From NCBI GenBank assembly GCA_026075535.2, contig AP026549.1, positions 3,844,001 to 3,908,000 on the forward strand: DNA of 64,000 nucleotides, in the 5' to 3' direction. The stretch is from Tricholoma matsutake. Lineage: Eukaryota; Basidiomycota; Agaricomycetes; Agaricales; Tricholomataceae. Positions within the stretch are counted from its first letter, which is position 1. Every line of letters begins with the position of its first letter. Positions 35,764-46,258 of this stretch are shown piece after piece. The notes below the pieces were generated by a model. The model was not told the DNA's origin, ran no database searches, and saw nothing but the letters and a program-made list of their open reading frames with translations. The position numbers and the translations under genes are program-made.

Positions 35764-36096
35764 GTGAAACATTTCTTTCAAGTAGCCACTACATTTACGA
35801 ACCTAGCAAAAAGTTTTCGGATTCAACATCACGGTGCAGTGCCCACCTTGTCCTATGGGAGCTTGGCATTGTTATCAAGTTTCCTCTCAGGCTGGGGCAT
35901 CAATCATCATTCCCTCAGCCTCATCAGCGGCCACTCAAACCTCCCCATCCAACCACTGGCACATGAGATTCGGTACTCCTTTGCCATGGCTGGCCAGGGT
36001 CTCCGAGTCAGGCTATTCAGATGGGTTGAGCCTGAGCATGGGTTTCAAAAGGAGGAGAACTACAGTAAGGGATTTGTTGACATGCAATCTGGATAA
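35764..36096 (+). pseudogene. TET/JBP C-terminal fragment (right inverted arm)
   Basis: It aligns with the last third of the gene at 17791-19323 in the opposite orientation. Shared pieces include CACCTTGTCCTATGGGAGCT, ATCATCATTCCCTC, CTCCCCATCCAACC, GAGATTCGGTACTCC and GGGTTTCAAAAGGAGGAGAA. Frames are shifted several times. It keeps HSNLPIQP and EIRYSF, with Arg codon CGG at 35971-35973 where the left copy has Gly. The N-terminal two thirds and the HxD motif are absent. Confidence 0.8.
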
Positions 36097-36761
36097 GTTA
36101 TACCCTGGCTGTACACAATTCCTCCGGTGCTTGTCCCCATTGTCTGACATTGGTGGTGGTGTGGACAGATGTTGGTCTTAATTGAGAAAGACAATTTTAA
36201 TTTGATAGGGGATCACCTGTGTCCACTCATGGTAAGCTTGACATCCAAGTCACTTGGCAGGCTGGTCCATCAGTGAACTTGAACCTGAACCTGAGTTGTT
36301 GGCTGTGTACTACTTAACCCTAATAGGATTTCAAACATTAGCATGAGAAACTCCTAACTTCAAGTTCAAGTTGACTCGGAATTTCTTCTGTTCCCTCACT
36401 GTCTTTCTTCATTCTGGCAGCGCTGCTCTCTAGTTTCTGGCTCTGCAGGTCTGACTTTTGTCACCTGCCCAGTTGTGTCTGACTTTTTGTCACGCAACCC
36501 TATGCTTTGCCTTTGGCCCCTTGAACCTATCAGCACTGGCAGCCCGACCTGAAGCTCTTGACAGCGCTAAGGGCAATATCCTCTTGGATGTCCCGCTAAC
36601 GGAGATTGCCATTTGAGTCTCTTGTGGCGCCCTGAAGGCTCAACATTTTATCTACATCATCGGTGTGTCCTTGCCTCAGGCTGGCCTTGCCACTTAGTAT
36701 TCCCTTGGCTAGTAGACTGTCGTGCTCATGCCGTTGAACCCCGCAAAAAACCCTTGGTCAG
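36097..36761. other. Right-arm spacer homologous to the left arm
   Basis: It holds a short AGCTCAAGTTC-type region (36340-36380) and the box pair. 36500-36560 (TTTGGCCCCTTGAACCTATCAG) matches the left arm near 17345 in reverse. No gene. Confidence 0.5.
36449..36493. promoter_or_regulatory. Inverted pair of 17-bp boxes in the right arm
   Basis: GTCTGACTTTTGTCAC at 36449 (one T short) and GTCTGACTTTTTGTCAC at 36477 are the reverse complement of the left-arm pair, 28 bp apart. Confidence 0.6.
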
Positions 36762-37016
36762 GTGGTGAAAATCATCGAGCATGCTCTAGTCCGCCTCCAG
36801 CCAGCATGCACTAGCTTACGTCGGATGGCATCTGGCGTGAGGGGTATGCAGAGGTGTTGGCTTGATGTAGTGGTGATGATACACTTCTCAACGCATCGGA
36901 TGGCCCCACACGGTGAGAGCCTCTTTGCTTACCCTGCCCTATGGGCTATGCAACACCCGCCCTTTACTCGTGCCCAGGAATTTGGTGCAAGCGATGTGTG
37001 GCTGTAGGGTGTTGGG
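36762..37016 (+). pseudogene. N-terminal exon fragment of the 28771-30462 gene
   Basis: MVKIIEHALVRL then GMQRCWLDVVVMI correspond to MVKMIEHGLVRL and DVQRCWLDVMAML in the complete gene. After that the sequence diverges into the tail also seen in the left-arm repeats (ATGGCC(C/A)C.C, GAGAGCCTC, CGCCCTTTACTCG). It is a duplicated fragment, not a gene. Confidence 0.72.
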
Positions 37017-37140
37017 CAATCAAAGATCAAAAGCTGACACGTTTTCTAGTCTAGTTAATCGAATTTCATTCTGAAGGGCATCCATATTTCCCACATCAGA
37101 CGTGACTGGCTAAAAGCCCAGGCATAGTTGCACTCAGGCC

Positions 37141-37859
37141 TTCAAACTATTTGTCACCCCATTAACTGAGTTTGACTGCATTCAAGTTTGCGATACGGTG
37201 ACTGCCGGGGAGCAGGAATGAACTTGGTTGCTGGTATGATACTATGCTCCCCACCGTTTATCTAGAAAATGACTCAGTCGCTCATCTGGACTGTATTGTT
37301 TACTAAACTTCTTTCCACAGAGCTGGAGGGAATCATCCTCTTCTTCAGCCCCTTCGCAATGCATCTACCATCAGCTTGACATCATGCTTGAGGTTCCAGT
37401 GTTCCCCTTACCTGAAGCATACACGTATCACACATGCAGTAGCTAAACAATGTAATACAGTCGTTTATGGCCCTAGAAAAAGTCTGGCAGGTCAAAAAAG
37501 CTTCCACATCTACCATCTGAACAATCTTTTATATTATTTGCCATCGTTAGTTCTTCGTAATGAGCTGGACGATCATGATGTTGATGGTCAGTTGGCTGTG
37601 CATAAATTCTGAAAGAGCCACATCTGACTACTCATAGGTGTACTTGGAGATGCAGCACGAAGCATTGATATTCAATTGATGGCTGGCTAGTTGACCCTAT
37701 GAATACATATATGTCCTATATCACTCTATACTCACATATCAGACACTGGATGGCCTCATCACTGAAGTTTTCAAGAGTCCCTTGCAAGCACAATGCAGCG
37801 TCTTCTGATGGTGCTCAAAAAGGCTGCTATCCCTCTCAGTTTTTCTTCACGGCCAATGG
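37141..37859. other. Unannotated stretch right of the composite block
   Basis: Open frames up to 83 codons carry no recognisable motif. No repeats shared with the left flank of the block were found. Confidence 0.35.
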
Positions 37860-38165
37860 CGCCACTGGGCAGTCACATTTGATTGCCTCCTCTCCCCTCT
37901 GCCTCACCCCACAGGCGAGGTATTCGAACCGAGGATATCTGATCAGTTGACACTTTTTATATATTGTCATATTGCTAGCAGCTATCTGCCACACCCAAGA
38001 GTCCATAAAGGAGTGTGGTAATTCAACGAGTGACAATGTAAGGAGGTATGGGTATATGTATATCCAGTCCATACCTTGGCACATCAGTACATAGGTATGA
38101 AAAAAGATGGAGCTGGACAAGGTGCCCATCATCTAGGCGCCCCCCTTCCATTAGACCAACCGGTT
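37860..38165 (-). repeat. tRNA-derived SINE-like copy with an internal insertion
   Basis: On the minus strand it begins ACCGGTTGGTCTAATGGAAG (A box), continues CGCCTAGATGATGGGCACC, and has CTCGGTTCGAATACC (B box) near 37925. About 130 bp of unrelated AT-rich DNA separate the two boxes. The copy at 39936-40056 lacks this. Confidence 0.6.
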
Positions 38166-38405
38166 TTCTTTAACTTTCTAGTTCAATCTGAATACAACAT
38201 CAAACAAAACTAGGAATACCACCACGACCAACAAGAGTCTGTGCTCTCTGACTTACCCTGTACTACCTTGCCACTTGTGAGTTGTTTTTATTCTACCTTA
38301 ACCCCTACCATTTCTCCACTGCTCTAACTAACCACCCTCCATACTTCCAACCTCTTAAGCACAGCTTCAATCTTCCCTCCCCATCTCTAACCACAACCAT
38401 CACCT
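38166..38405. other. Intergenic, pyrimidine-rich
   Basis: CT-rich sequence just before an ATG at 38406 resembles a fungal promoter region. No other feature. Confidence 0.3.
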
Positions 38406-38767
38406 ATGGCGCATCGGATTTCTGGAACGCCAATTGTTGAACACCCTCAGCCCTTCAGAGTAAGCATTTTATTCCATTTTTACTTTATCTAATTGTTGGC
38501 TCTTTGCAGCATGGCCATCGGGTCGAGGTATATAGAAACCATCAATGGTGCAAAGCCACATTTCATAGATATGATTACCGGATTCTACCAAGGTTTAAGA
38601 AATGAGGCGAGTGGAAGGAACGAGTGGTAAGCCTCTATAATATTCCATTGGCTTTTTCTGACCGTTCTTTTGAAGCAAATCTGCATTGGAGGCCTCGTCA
38701 TATTCGACGACGATGGGGAGGATGCGTTGTATGCATTGTCGGATATAGTGAGGTTCGGCTGGTGAGC
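38406..38767 (+). pseudogene. Spliced hypothetical fragment, broken by TGA
   Basis: ATG at 38406 opens MAHRISGTPIVEHPQPFR. A GTAAGC...TTGCAG intron joins it to HGHRVEVYRNHQWCKATFHR and YDYRILPRFKK. A TGA follows, then GEWKERV, a second GTAAGC...TTGAAG intron, and QICIGGLVIFDDDGEDALYA. The three good introns suggest a once real gene. The motif RVEVYR..W.KA.F resembles small SH3-like folds but I cannot name it. Confidence 0.35.
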
Positions 38768-39935
38768 ATCACATTTCATTTGGTACCCTCAGCATTGATC
38801 GTCTAACACTGGGCCCCACAGATAGATAGAAATTTGTACTTTTGATTGTGAACCGGAAGCTAAAAAGCCTGACTGTAGTTAATTGGAATCCATTGAATTG
38901 GGGCATAAGACAGTGCTATCAAGTGCTCAGTGAGTCATATAGCCCAGTGTTCTTCATCAGTGCACCCTCTAAGTAATGCACATCAGGATGGATATTACTG
39001 CTGCATTTGATGCAATGCAGGATGTTAGGGACTGGTCTATTAGGTGTGTTTACAAATTTTGCATTTTAATGCATTTCTTTATCATTTTATACCTATTCTG
39101 CGTCGATGCTACTACTTATTGATCACACCACCAGATCTGCTTTCATAAGAAGAAGATCAAGCCTTCAAACAAAACTTGCTCCCACCCATAGCCATGGCCG
39201 ACGACGTGAATGACCCATCTTGAGTCAGATTTGGCATGTGAAACTTTTCATTGCAAGCTCAGAATAACCCGATAACTTGGCTTGGATGTGGAGTTCATCA
39301 GACACGGAGGTGATATCGCAGGGAACAGCCTGGGTGGCGTCAGTCCAACACCGGTATGCTTGTGATTCTGCTTTGCCAAAGTTTTCTTTATTGAACTTGA
39401 CTTTCATAGCAAAGTTCCTCGTACCCAGCCCGGTTCCATCGCTCCTTCACCTCATTATGAGTTTCCAGACCATAGTGTGTTGCCAGGGAATGTGGGGTGG
39501 TGTGATGGCCCAGGTTGTCTCACATTTGAGTCATCCTGGACGTCACACGCATCATCATGACCTGCTTTACACTACAATACCCTGCAAGCTTGTTGTCCTT
39601 CATTTGGATCCCGACAATCAATGCAGGAGTGGTGCGGGAATGCGGCAGTCATTATGCTGAACGACGTTGAGATGGGATGAGAAGGCTGGCCAGTGTACGC
39701 TATCGGCGATGGCCACCCCAAGAGGATGTCTGCACAGGTGAGAACCCCTGCAATGATATCGAAGAAATCGAGTAGTTTGGGCTCGAGGCGATTGTTTCAC
39801 CCTAAAGGTACGTTGTGTTAAATATCATCTCTTTTTTCTTTCTTTCGCAAAACAGGCCAGGAATGAATTCACGACGTTGGCCCATATTCAGGGAGAATGA
39901 GATGTAGCAGATAAAACTATTTCTTCCGTCGCATT
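38768..39935. other. No clear gene
   Basis: Short spliced-looking frames exist near 38993-39150 (plus) and 39407-39225 (minus; AVPCDITSVSDELHIQAKLS). Without a known motif I do not call either. Confidence 0.3.
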
Positions 39936-40056
39936 CAATTATCTCCTCCCCCCCTCTATCTCCGAGTCCTCCAATGGGTGGGGTATTTGAACTGAGGAGC
40001 TCGACACGGTGTCTGTCATCTAGGCACCCCTTTCCATTACACCAACAACTGTATTG
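39936..40056 (-). repeat. tRNA-derived SINE-like copy, compact
   Basis: On the minus strand it reads GTTGGTGTAATGGAAAGGGG (A box), then TGCCTAGATGACAGACACC, then CTCAGTTCAAATACCCC (B box) and a G-rich tail. It is homologous to 37860-38165. Confidence 0.65.
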
Positions 40057-40084
40057 TCATTCCTCAAGACATACCAGAGATCAT

Positions 40085-40715
40085 TACAAAATGACAGATA
40101 ATATCATTTCTTCCACCTGAACAACTCTCTGTTAGGATATACAAAAATCATATGTGGCAATTCTGTTAGCACAAGCATCAGTTCCTGTATATCTCCTGCA
40201 AGTATCTGAGTATCGTATCAGCAAGTGGTAGCTGCCAGGAAGAATGGGATATAGAGGAAATGCCAGATAAAATCATTTCTTCCACTCGAATAATTGCATA
40301 TTGGGATATACAAAAATCATACATTCCAATTCTGTTAGTCCAAATGTCGGTTCCTGAACATCTCCTGCAAGTATCTGAGTATCTTACCAGCAAGTGGTAG
40401 GATCCAGGAAGAATGAGATATAGAGGAAATGGCAGATATAATCATTTCTTCCACTTGAACAATTGCATGTTGGGATATACAAAAATCATACATTCCAATT
40501 CTGGGAGTACAAGCATCAGTTCCTGAACATTTCCTGAAAGTATCTGAGTATCTGGTCAGCAAACTACAAACTCTAGGAAGGATGATAGCACATTTTAAGG
40601 TCTGGATAATCTCTAGAAAGGATGTTGTTCCGAGGAAATGATAGCTAAAATCATTTCTTGTGCTTGAACAATTGTATGCTATGATATAACAATATCATAC
40701 AGCACAATCCTGTTA
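40085..40715 (+). repeat. 169-bp tandem repeat, three good units and one diverged
   Basis: ATCATTTCTTCCA-type starts lie at 40103, 40272 and 40441 (exactly 169 bp apart), with a diverged unit at 40650. Units share GGGATATACAAAAATCATA and CTCCTGCAAGTATCTGAGTA. Confidence 0.88.
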
Positions 40716-40717
40716 AA

Positions 40718-41005
40718 GTGTCTGACCCCTCTTCATATTTGTTTGACCATCTTTTAAGGCCTGCCCAAATTTTATCTATTGATTGCGGAGTGTTAATTGT
40801 TGATCAAATCTGTCTAGTCATACCAGATCCCTGTCATTCACTGCAATTCTGTCAGAAAAAGTGTCAGCGGCTGACCCATTGTCATCTGTGTTGGATGATG
40901 TTTTAAGGCTAGATAAAATCTTATCTACTGATGGCGGAGTGTTAATCATTGATCAAATCTGTCTAGTCATACCGGACCCCTGCCGATTTCCAGATGTACA
41001 TGTTT
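40718..41005 (+). repeat. About 149-bp tandem duplication
   Basis: GGCGGAGTGTTAAT(C/T) and TGATCAAATCTGTCTAGTCA occur in both halves, near 40785-40815 and 40935-40965. Confidence 0.85.
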
Positions 41006-41563
41006 CAATCTCCACTGTAACTTCAAGTAAGAGATTGTCACGCTCAACACTTGGTCACCACAAATGCTCTATCCTGAACGCTATAGTCGTTGTCTGTACA
41101 TATAGATTGTCAGGAGGCTTCTCATATAGATAGACTTCATTTCTATCAATTTTGTTTTAAAAATTCCAATTCATGAAATCATCCAGACACTGTTTTTTCT
41201 AAATCAATCCAAACCTGGATGTTCAAAACTGAAATTCCTCAATGTTGGGGCTCTCTTCTGCAAAATAAATTTTATACATTGTTTGACAACTAGAATAACT
41301 GCTTATCCGGAGAATACCAATGGCTAAACTGGATGGAAAGTGGTAGAAATATCGACTGTTCAAACACCTACCCATGTTCAAACCCAGCGCCAGGGATAGT
41401 AGGTTACTGCATTCATATAAGGGTGTACAAGATGCGCCAGGCCGAATTGTGATTAACTGCAACATGCTGCGTAGGCTGCTTCAGCTGTGTCCTTCAGAAA
41501 AAAAGTGATAGAGCTCCGGAAGGCGAATGAACATATGGTATAATGACTGGGAAAATGTAAGCA
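41006..41563. other. 3' flank of the nitrite reductase gene
   Basis: AT-rich with no gene. The AATAAA-type word TAAATTTTA near 41265 is not convincing as a poly(A) signal. Confidence 0.35.
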
Positions 41564-44500
41564 CTACCAATCAAGTTTGTCAATTGCACACCCTCCACTG
41601 CCACTGTCAACCCCTTTAGCCCGTAGGGGAACAATCTCTGCTTGTGCTGCAGCATTCAGACCCAAAGCCTCCGATTGCGCTTGTCTGACCAGCCATTTTT
41701 CTGTCCCTAGGATACTATCAATCTCGCTTACTGGAGGAAGATGCAATTGAATCCCTCCAGTGCCATCGGGTGCCTCTCGTGCATCGAATGTGAGAATATG
41801 GTAATTGGGGTCATTCAGACAGTTACCCTGCCTCAGAGTGAAGTTCTTCTTGTGCAGTGGACAAGACACGTACTGCTCAACGAGACAGCTGTAAGCAGAG
41901 AACCGGACTACAGACAGGTGTAGTGACTTACGAGATCACCAGTGGGCGATTCTCCAACAATTCCATGATCAAGAACAAACGCTCTGTCATCAAGATTCAG
42001 AACAGACCCTACAACTCCATGATAATAATTTGGGACCACCTTCGATGAGGGCACCTTTCGATACGAGTCGTCAATAAATAGCTAGCTAAATTAGGAGAGG
42101 ACGCACATTTGCTGCGTTGCATAATAACCCCGTTGGGGTATGTGAAAGATTGCTAGCTGTGTATCACCATACTTGACGGCAACACTCGTAGCACCTGCAT
42201 CCATCGATATCATATCTGATTTCTTGGCCATGGTAATCCAGGTCCAGGTCCCCTTCCCATTTTTGAATTGGTCTGCAGTCAGTTGGATGGGAGGGTAGGA
42301 CTTTGGCCAATCGGCTGGACGATGCTGCCCACGCTCCATAATAATTTCTGCCTGAGGCCGCTGTTCAGGTGTGTTAACAAATTGCCTAAATTGGATGCGC
42401 TTTGCAGGATCTACGAAGCAGGAATGAGCATCGTTGATCCTGATACCCCGGCCTATTCGTCACCTCTGACAACAGCAGCCCATTCATCTTCATAGGTGTT
42501 GATGACATTGTCCATAAAAGCTTCGAGTTCACCACAGATACCAAGCTCATCGTCAAGGATTACCTTTCGAAGTTTCTAAAAAGCTTGATAGAGCGAACTT
42601 GAAGAAGTCGGAGACCAATCTTCCATACCTCAATGCCTCCCTCCATAGTCTCTATCCATCTAGCTGTACGCTGCAATCGGTCTGCAGTCATGATGTAGTA
42701 CGCCAGGAAACGGTCTATGATCCGAACCACCTTGGACGGCGGAACATCTTTCACGAACAAGTCAGCATGACGCTATACACATGTACAGTGAGGCATCATT
42801 AATGCATCATTGCCAGCAGCTTGAAGCATGATAGGACGAACCGGTGTTGCACCACCGTTTCCACCGACAAAAACTGAAAAAGTGATGGATCATTCAAGTG
42901 TAGGGTAGTACCTAATAATGTCTGACGCACTGTTCCAGCCTTTGTCCGTTGCGATCACTCCGAAATCCTTTCCCTGAGCCTCTGCGCACTCTCGAACACA
43001 ACCTGACACTCCACCCTTAAACTTGTGAGGGCTCCTTACGCCCCGGTAGCGGTTCTCCAACTGCACTGCAAGACCTACAGAATCTCCAACGCCAAATCGA
43101 CACCCTATGACAAATCAACAGTGGGAGTCAACTCAAGGGACAATGAGCATACAGGTTGTTCCAACACATGATTTCACTGTTCGAAGACTTTTACCATACG
43201 CATGTCCGCTTTCAAATCCAGCATTATTGAGTTCTGCAGGTAGAATTGTGAGTGCAAGTGTCCTGATTGGGAATTGTTCAGCTAACCTTCCCATATGTCT
43301 GGTAAATCATCTTTCTTCGCACCAAACATATCAATTCGCTGACCGCCCGTGATCTAATGGGGGATGTCACTACCTGAATGCAAATCAAATTACAAGGACG
43401 ACTCACCTTTGTGTACAGCCCATACTTCTTGGCAACTTGTCCGATAGCGATAAGGCCTTCAGGAGTGACTTCACCTGCGGAAATTCGTGGAATGACGCTG
43501 AACGTCCCGTTGCGCTGAATATTGGCAAGGAATCGGTCATTCGTGTCTTGATTTTGGTGATGCACAGGGTTCATGATATGTTCGTTGTACCTGCCTAGGA
43601 TGTCAGGCTTCAAATGAATCGACATAGAAGATAGGCTAACAAGCTGGACAGGATGCTACCAATTGCAGGTTTGCATATCTCACACCCTATAGCATCTTTC
43701 GTTACGCCACACGTACTCATGATTTCAAAAAAGTCTCTGAGTCTCTTGACTTTGACAACACTGAAGAGATCCGCACGAGACATGGCAAAGTGAGGGCATA
43801 AGTTATTGTTGAGCTGATGACCCGCCTTCCTTAACTCTGAGTTGAATATTTTCGTTAACTGGTGGATAGTAGTCAAACAGCGGCCTTCAATTTGCGACAA
43901 AAATTGCCTCACCAGAGGCATACACCCGCCACACCCGGTTCCAGACTTGGTCTTGGCCTTGAGGTCTAGAAGAGACACACATCCTCCTCTAACAGTATGG
44001 ATAATTTGCCCCTTAGAGACGTTCTAATCCGATCCAGAGATATTAGGAGTGGGATTCGGGGAGAATACTCGACAGGAGCACTTACGTGACAACTGCAGAC
44101 TTGGGTGTCATCGTCAAGGTCATCTCCATTGGCTGTGGCTTCTTTATTCGCCCCGATAATGAATTCAGAAGGAGGGACCTCCAGCGATTTCTGAGGAACA
44201 TAATTCAACACACCACCCACTGATGAGAAGAGAAACAATTTGACCCTCTTCTTTACGATTGCGACGAGTTTCACGTAGTCGGCTACATCCCCAATCATCA
44301 TACCACCTAAGAGATGCTTCCCGTCAGCCGTAAAGATGTATTTCTTGTATGTGGCGCTGAAGGGATCTTTGTAGACCAAACACTTGATGGGTTCATCTTG
44401 CTTACGCCCTCGCTTCTTGGCGCCCGAGATTATTTCCGTGGTCCGGGAGCTTACTACGCTGGCCTCTTCAATTGCAATTTCTATTGCAGCACGTCCTTTG

Positions 44501-46072
44501 GTCACGTGTGAATCCGCAGGAGTCTCAACCTTGGTCGGTCGACTAGTAGAAAGGTTTTGGTCTGCAAAAAAGTCCCCGAAAGAAGCAACATCTACGCCCA
44601 TGAGCCTGCAGAGGACATTAGCACATGAGAAGAATGCCAATAATTAGTGACGAACTTCAATTTAGTACTGAGGTCGGGCGTATTCATTGTCCTAGGAGCA
44701 TGCGATTCGGACTGGGTAAGGTTGAATGAGAGTATGTCAGCCATCTCAACTGTTATAGAAGTGAACGTCTATACACAAAAGTGAACTCAAGTACACACTT
44801 CCTGGTGCAATGAGCCCATATGTATTTCCTCGCCAGCTAGCACATTCTCCGATAGAATATACATCTTTCGCTGAGGTCTCCAAATTGTCATCGACAACAA
44901 TGCCGCCCTTTCCATCACACTCGATTCCACTAGCCTTTGCAACTTTGTCACGAGGCTGAATGCCGATAGCATAGATGGCAAGATCTGCTTCATATATAGT
45001 GCCATCTTGGAGGGTAAATCCAGTGAAAACAGTGTAGTCGTCATCCGCGGGGCGAGTCAGTTGTGCTGTCGGCGAGCAGTTCGTCAGGACTTGCACTCCC
45101 ATTGCTTCAATCTTATGAAGCACCATTTCTCCTGCTTCGTCGTCTAGTTGACGAGACAAGGGAAACGCTTTGCGGTTCATAATGCTCACATGAGATATGC
45201 TTCAGAGGCTGAAATTAGTATTCATCTATTATAGTCACACATTCACACTTACGTAGACAGATCGTAGACCGCTTTTGCGGCTTCCAAACCAAGGAGACCA
45301 CCACCAACAACAACAACTTTTGTAACCTCTGCCTTTTCTACGTAGGATATTATGGCATTCAGATCTGAGATATTCCGGTAAACAAAGACACCGCGAGTTT
45401 TTGCCATCGATTCAGGGGAAACATAACGAGGAAGACAGGCGTTCGAACCAGTGGCAAGAACACATTTGTCGTATTTGAAGACACGGCCTTTGTCAGTGCA
45501 AACAAGATGCTCCTCTGGAGAAAGTGAGATGACCGTTTCGCCGAGGTGATAGCTGAATCTGTCGGGTTGTTGCTCTGCGTACCAGGATGGAGGATTGAGG
45601 TAGAGTTTTTCAATCTGACAGAAGAACGGATGTCAATGAAAATCATTCGCATGTTCACATGATACAAACGTTTCGATGTTCAAAATATTCTGTCAAACTA
45701 CGTTGTGTGAGTCGCTCCTGATAAAACAGCTGAGTTACTTAGAGGGACATACGCAACACGATTGTAGGCAATGTGAATTTCTTCACCGCATGTAACAATC
45801 AGATATTTATTCTTATCGTCCAGGCTTATCAGCTTTTCAATGAACGCTGGAAATCGACAGGTTATCTAAGAGTGGCGAACGCGCCCACTGAACCCACATA
45901 CCTATTCCAACCATTCCGAGCCCCACTAGCCAGAAATAATCAGCATCCTGTCCGGACGCCATTCTCGTTTCTGCTTACCCACGAATATCACCTCCCGGTC
46001 CTCTGATAGCCTGAGCGTTTCATTCGTTGCAAGTGCATGGCTGTTAACATGTTTCTCTCCTCCGGAAGACAT
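41564..46072 (-). CDS. niiA: Assimilatory NAD(P)H nitrite reductase, 20 exons
   Basis: Reduces nitrite to ammonium with NAD(P)H in the cytosol. Twenty exons from ATG 46072 to TAG 41564 join in frame to 1157 codons. Exons: 46072-45979, 45925-45902, 45846-45753, 45697-45670, 45614-45253, 45199-44799, 44749-44656, 44605-44086, 44023-43641, 43590-43407, 43353-43287, 43233-43153, 43104-42931, 42873-42842, 42772-42629, 42575-42464, 42410-42107, 42054-42040, 41983-41932, 41872-41564. Domains in order: FAD (VVGLGMVGIAFIEKL) and NAD binding (VVVVGGGLLGLEAA), a BFD-type 2Fe-2S region (CSCH, GTGCGGC), the nitrite/sulfite reductase repeat, the siroheme/4Fe-4S cysteines (SCVGTTWC and GCVREC) and a C-terminal Rieske domain (CPHRR, CPLHKKNF). 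Length and order match the fungal enzyme. No nitrate reductase or transporter gene is in the window. Confidence 0.96.
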
Positions 46073-46258
46073 TATGCTATTGCGCAACAGAGAAACCGAA
46101 TACGAGGGAACCTGATGGTCTGAAAATAACTAGGGGGGTATGCAATAGCTCCTGGAAACCTTCGATGGACATGCCCGAATTTGAACATCATAGGAACTTA
46201 TACCGTGGCCTACCGTGGCAGAAAGGCAACACTTTAGTAGATTGACATGGAAGCGCCG
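46073..46258 (-). promoter_or_regulatory. Remaining proximal promoter of the nitrite reductase
   Basis: Only 186 bp separate the start codon from the hAT-type insertion. I see no GATA pair or TATA box here; nitrogen-control sites, if any, must lie beyond the insertion. Confidence 0.5.

Larger units (their letters stand above)
16440..37140. mobile_element. Composite transposon-like block with inverted ends, TET/JBP, deaminase, JmjC and Plavaka genes
   Basis: The left margin (16440-18150, minus) and right margin (35764-37140, plus) are inverted copies. Each carries, from inside outward, the 3' part of a TET/JBP gene, a pair of 17-bp boxes, and a fragment of the N-terminal exon of the gene at 28771-30462. 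Between them lie five gene-sized units and a Plavaka-type transposase. TET/JBP genes are known to travel with transposons in basidiomycetes. I could not find exact terminal repeats or target duplications, so the true ends are unknown. It may be one large element or two nested ones in opposite orientation. Confidence 0.55.
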
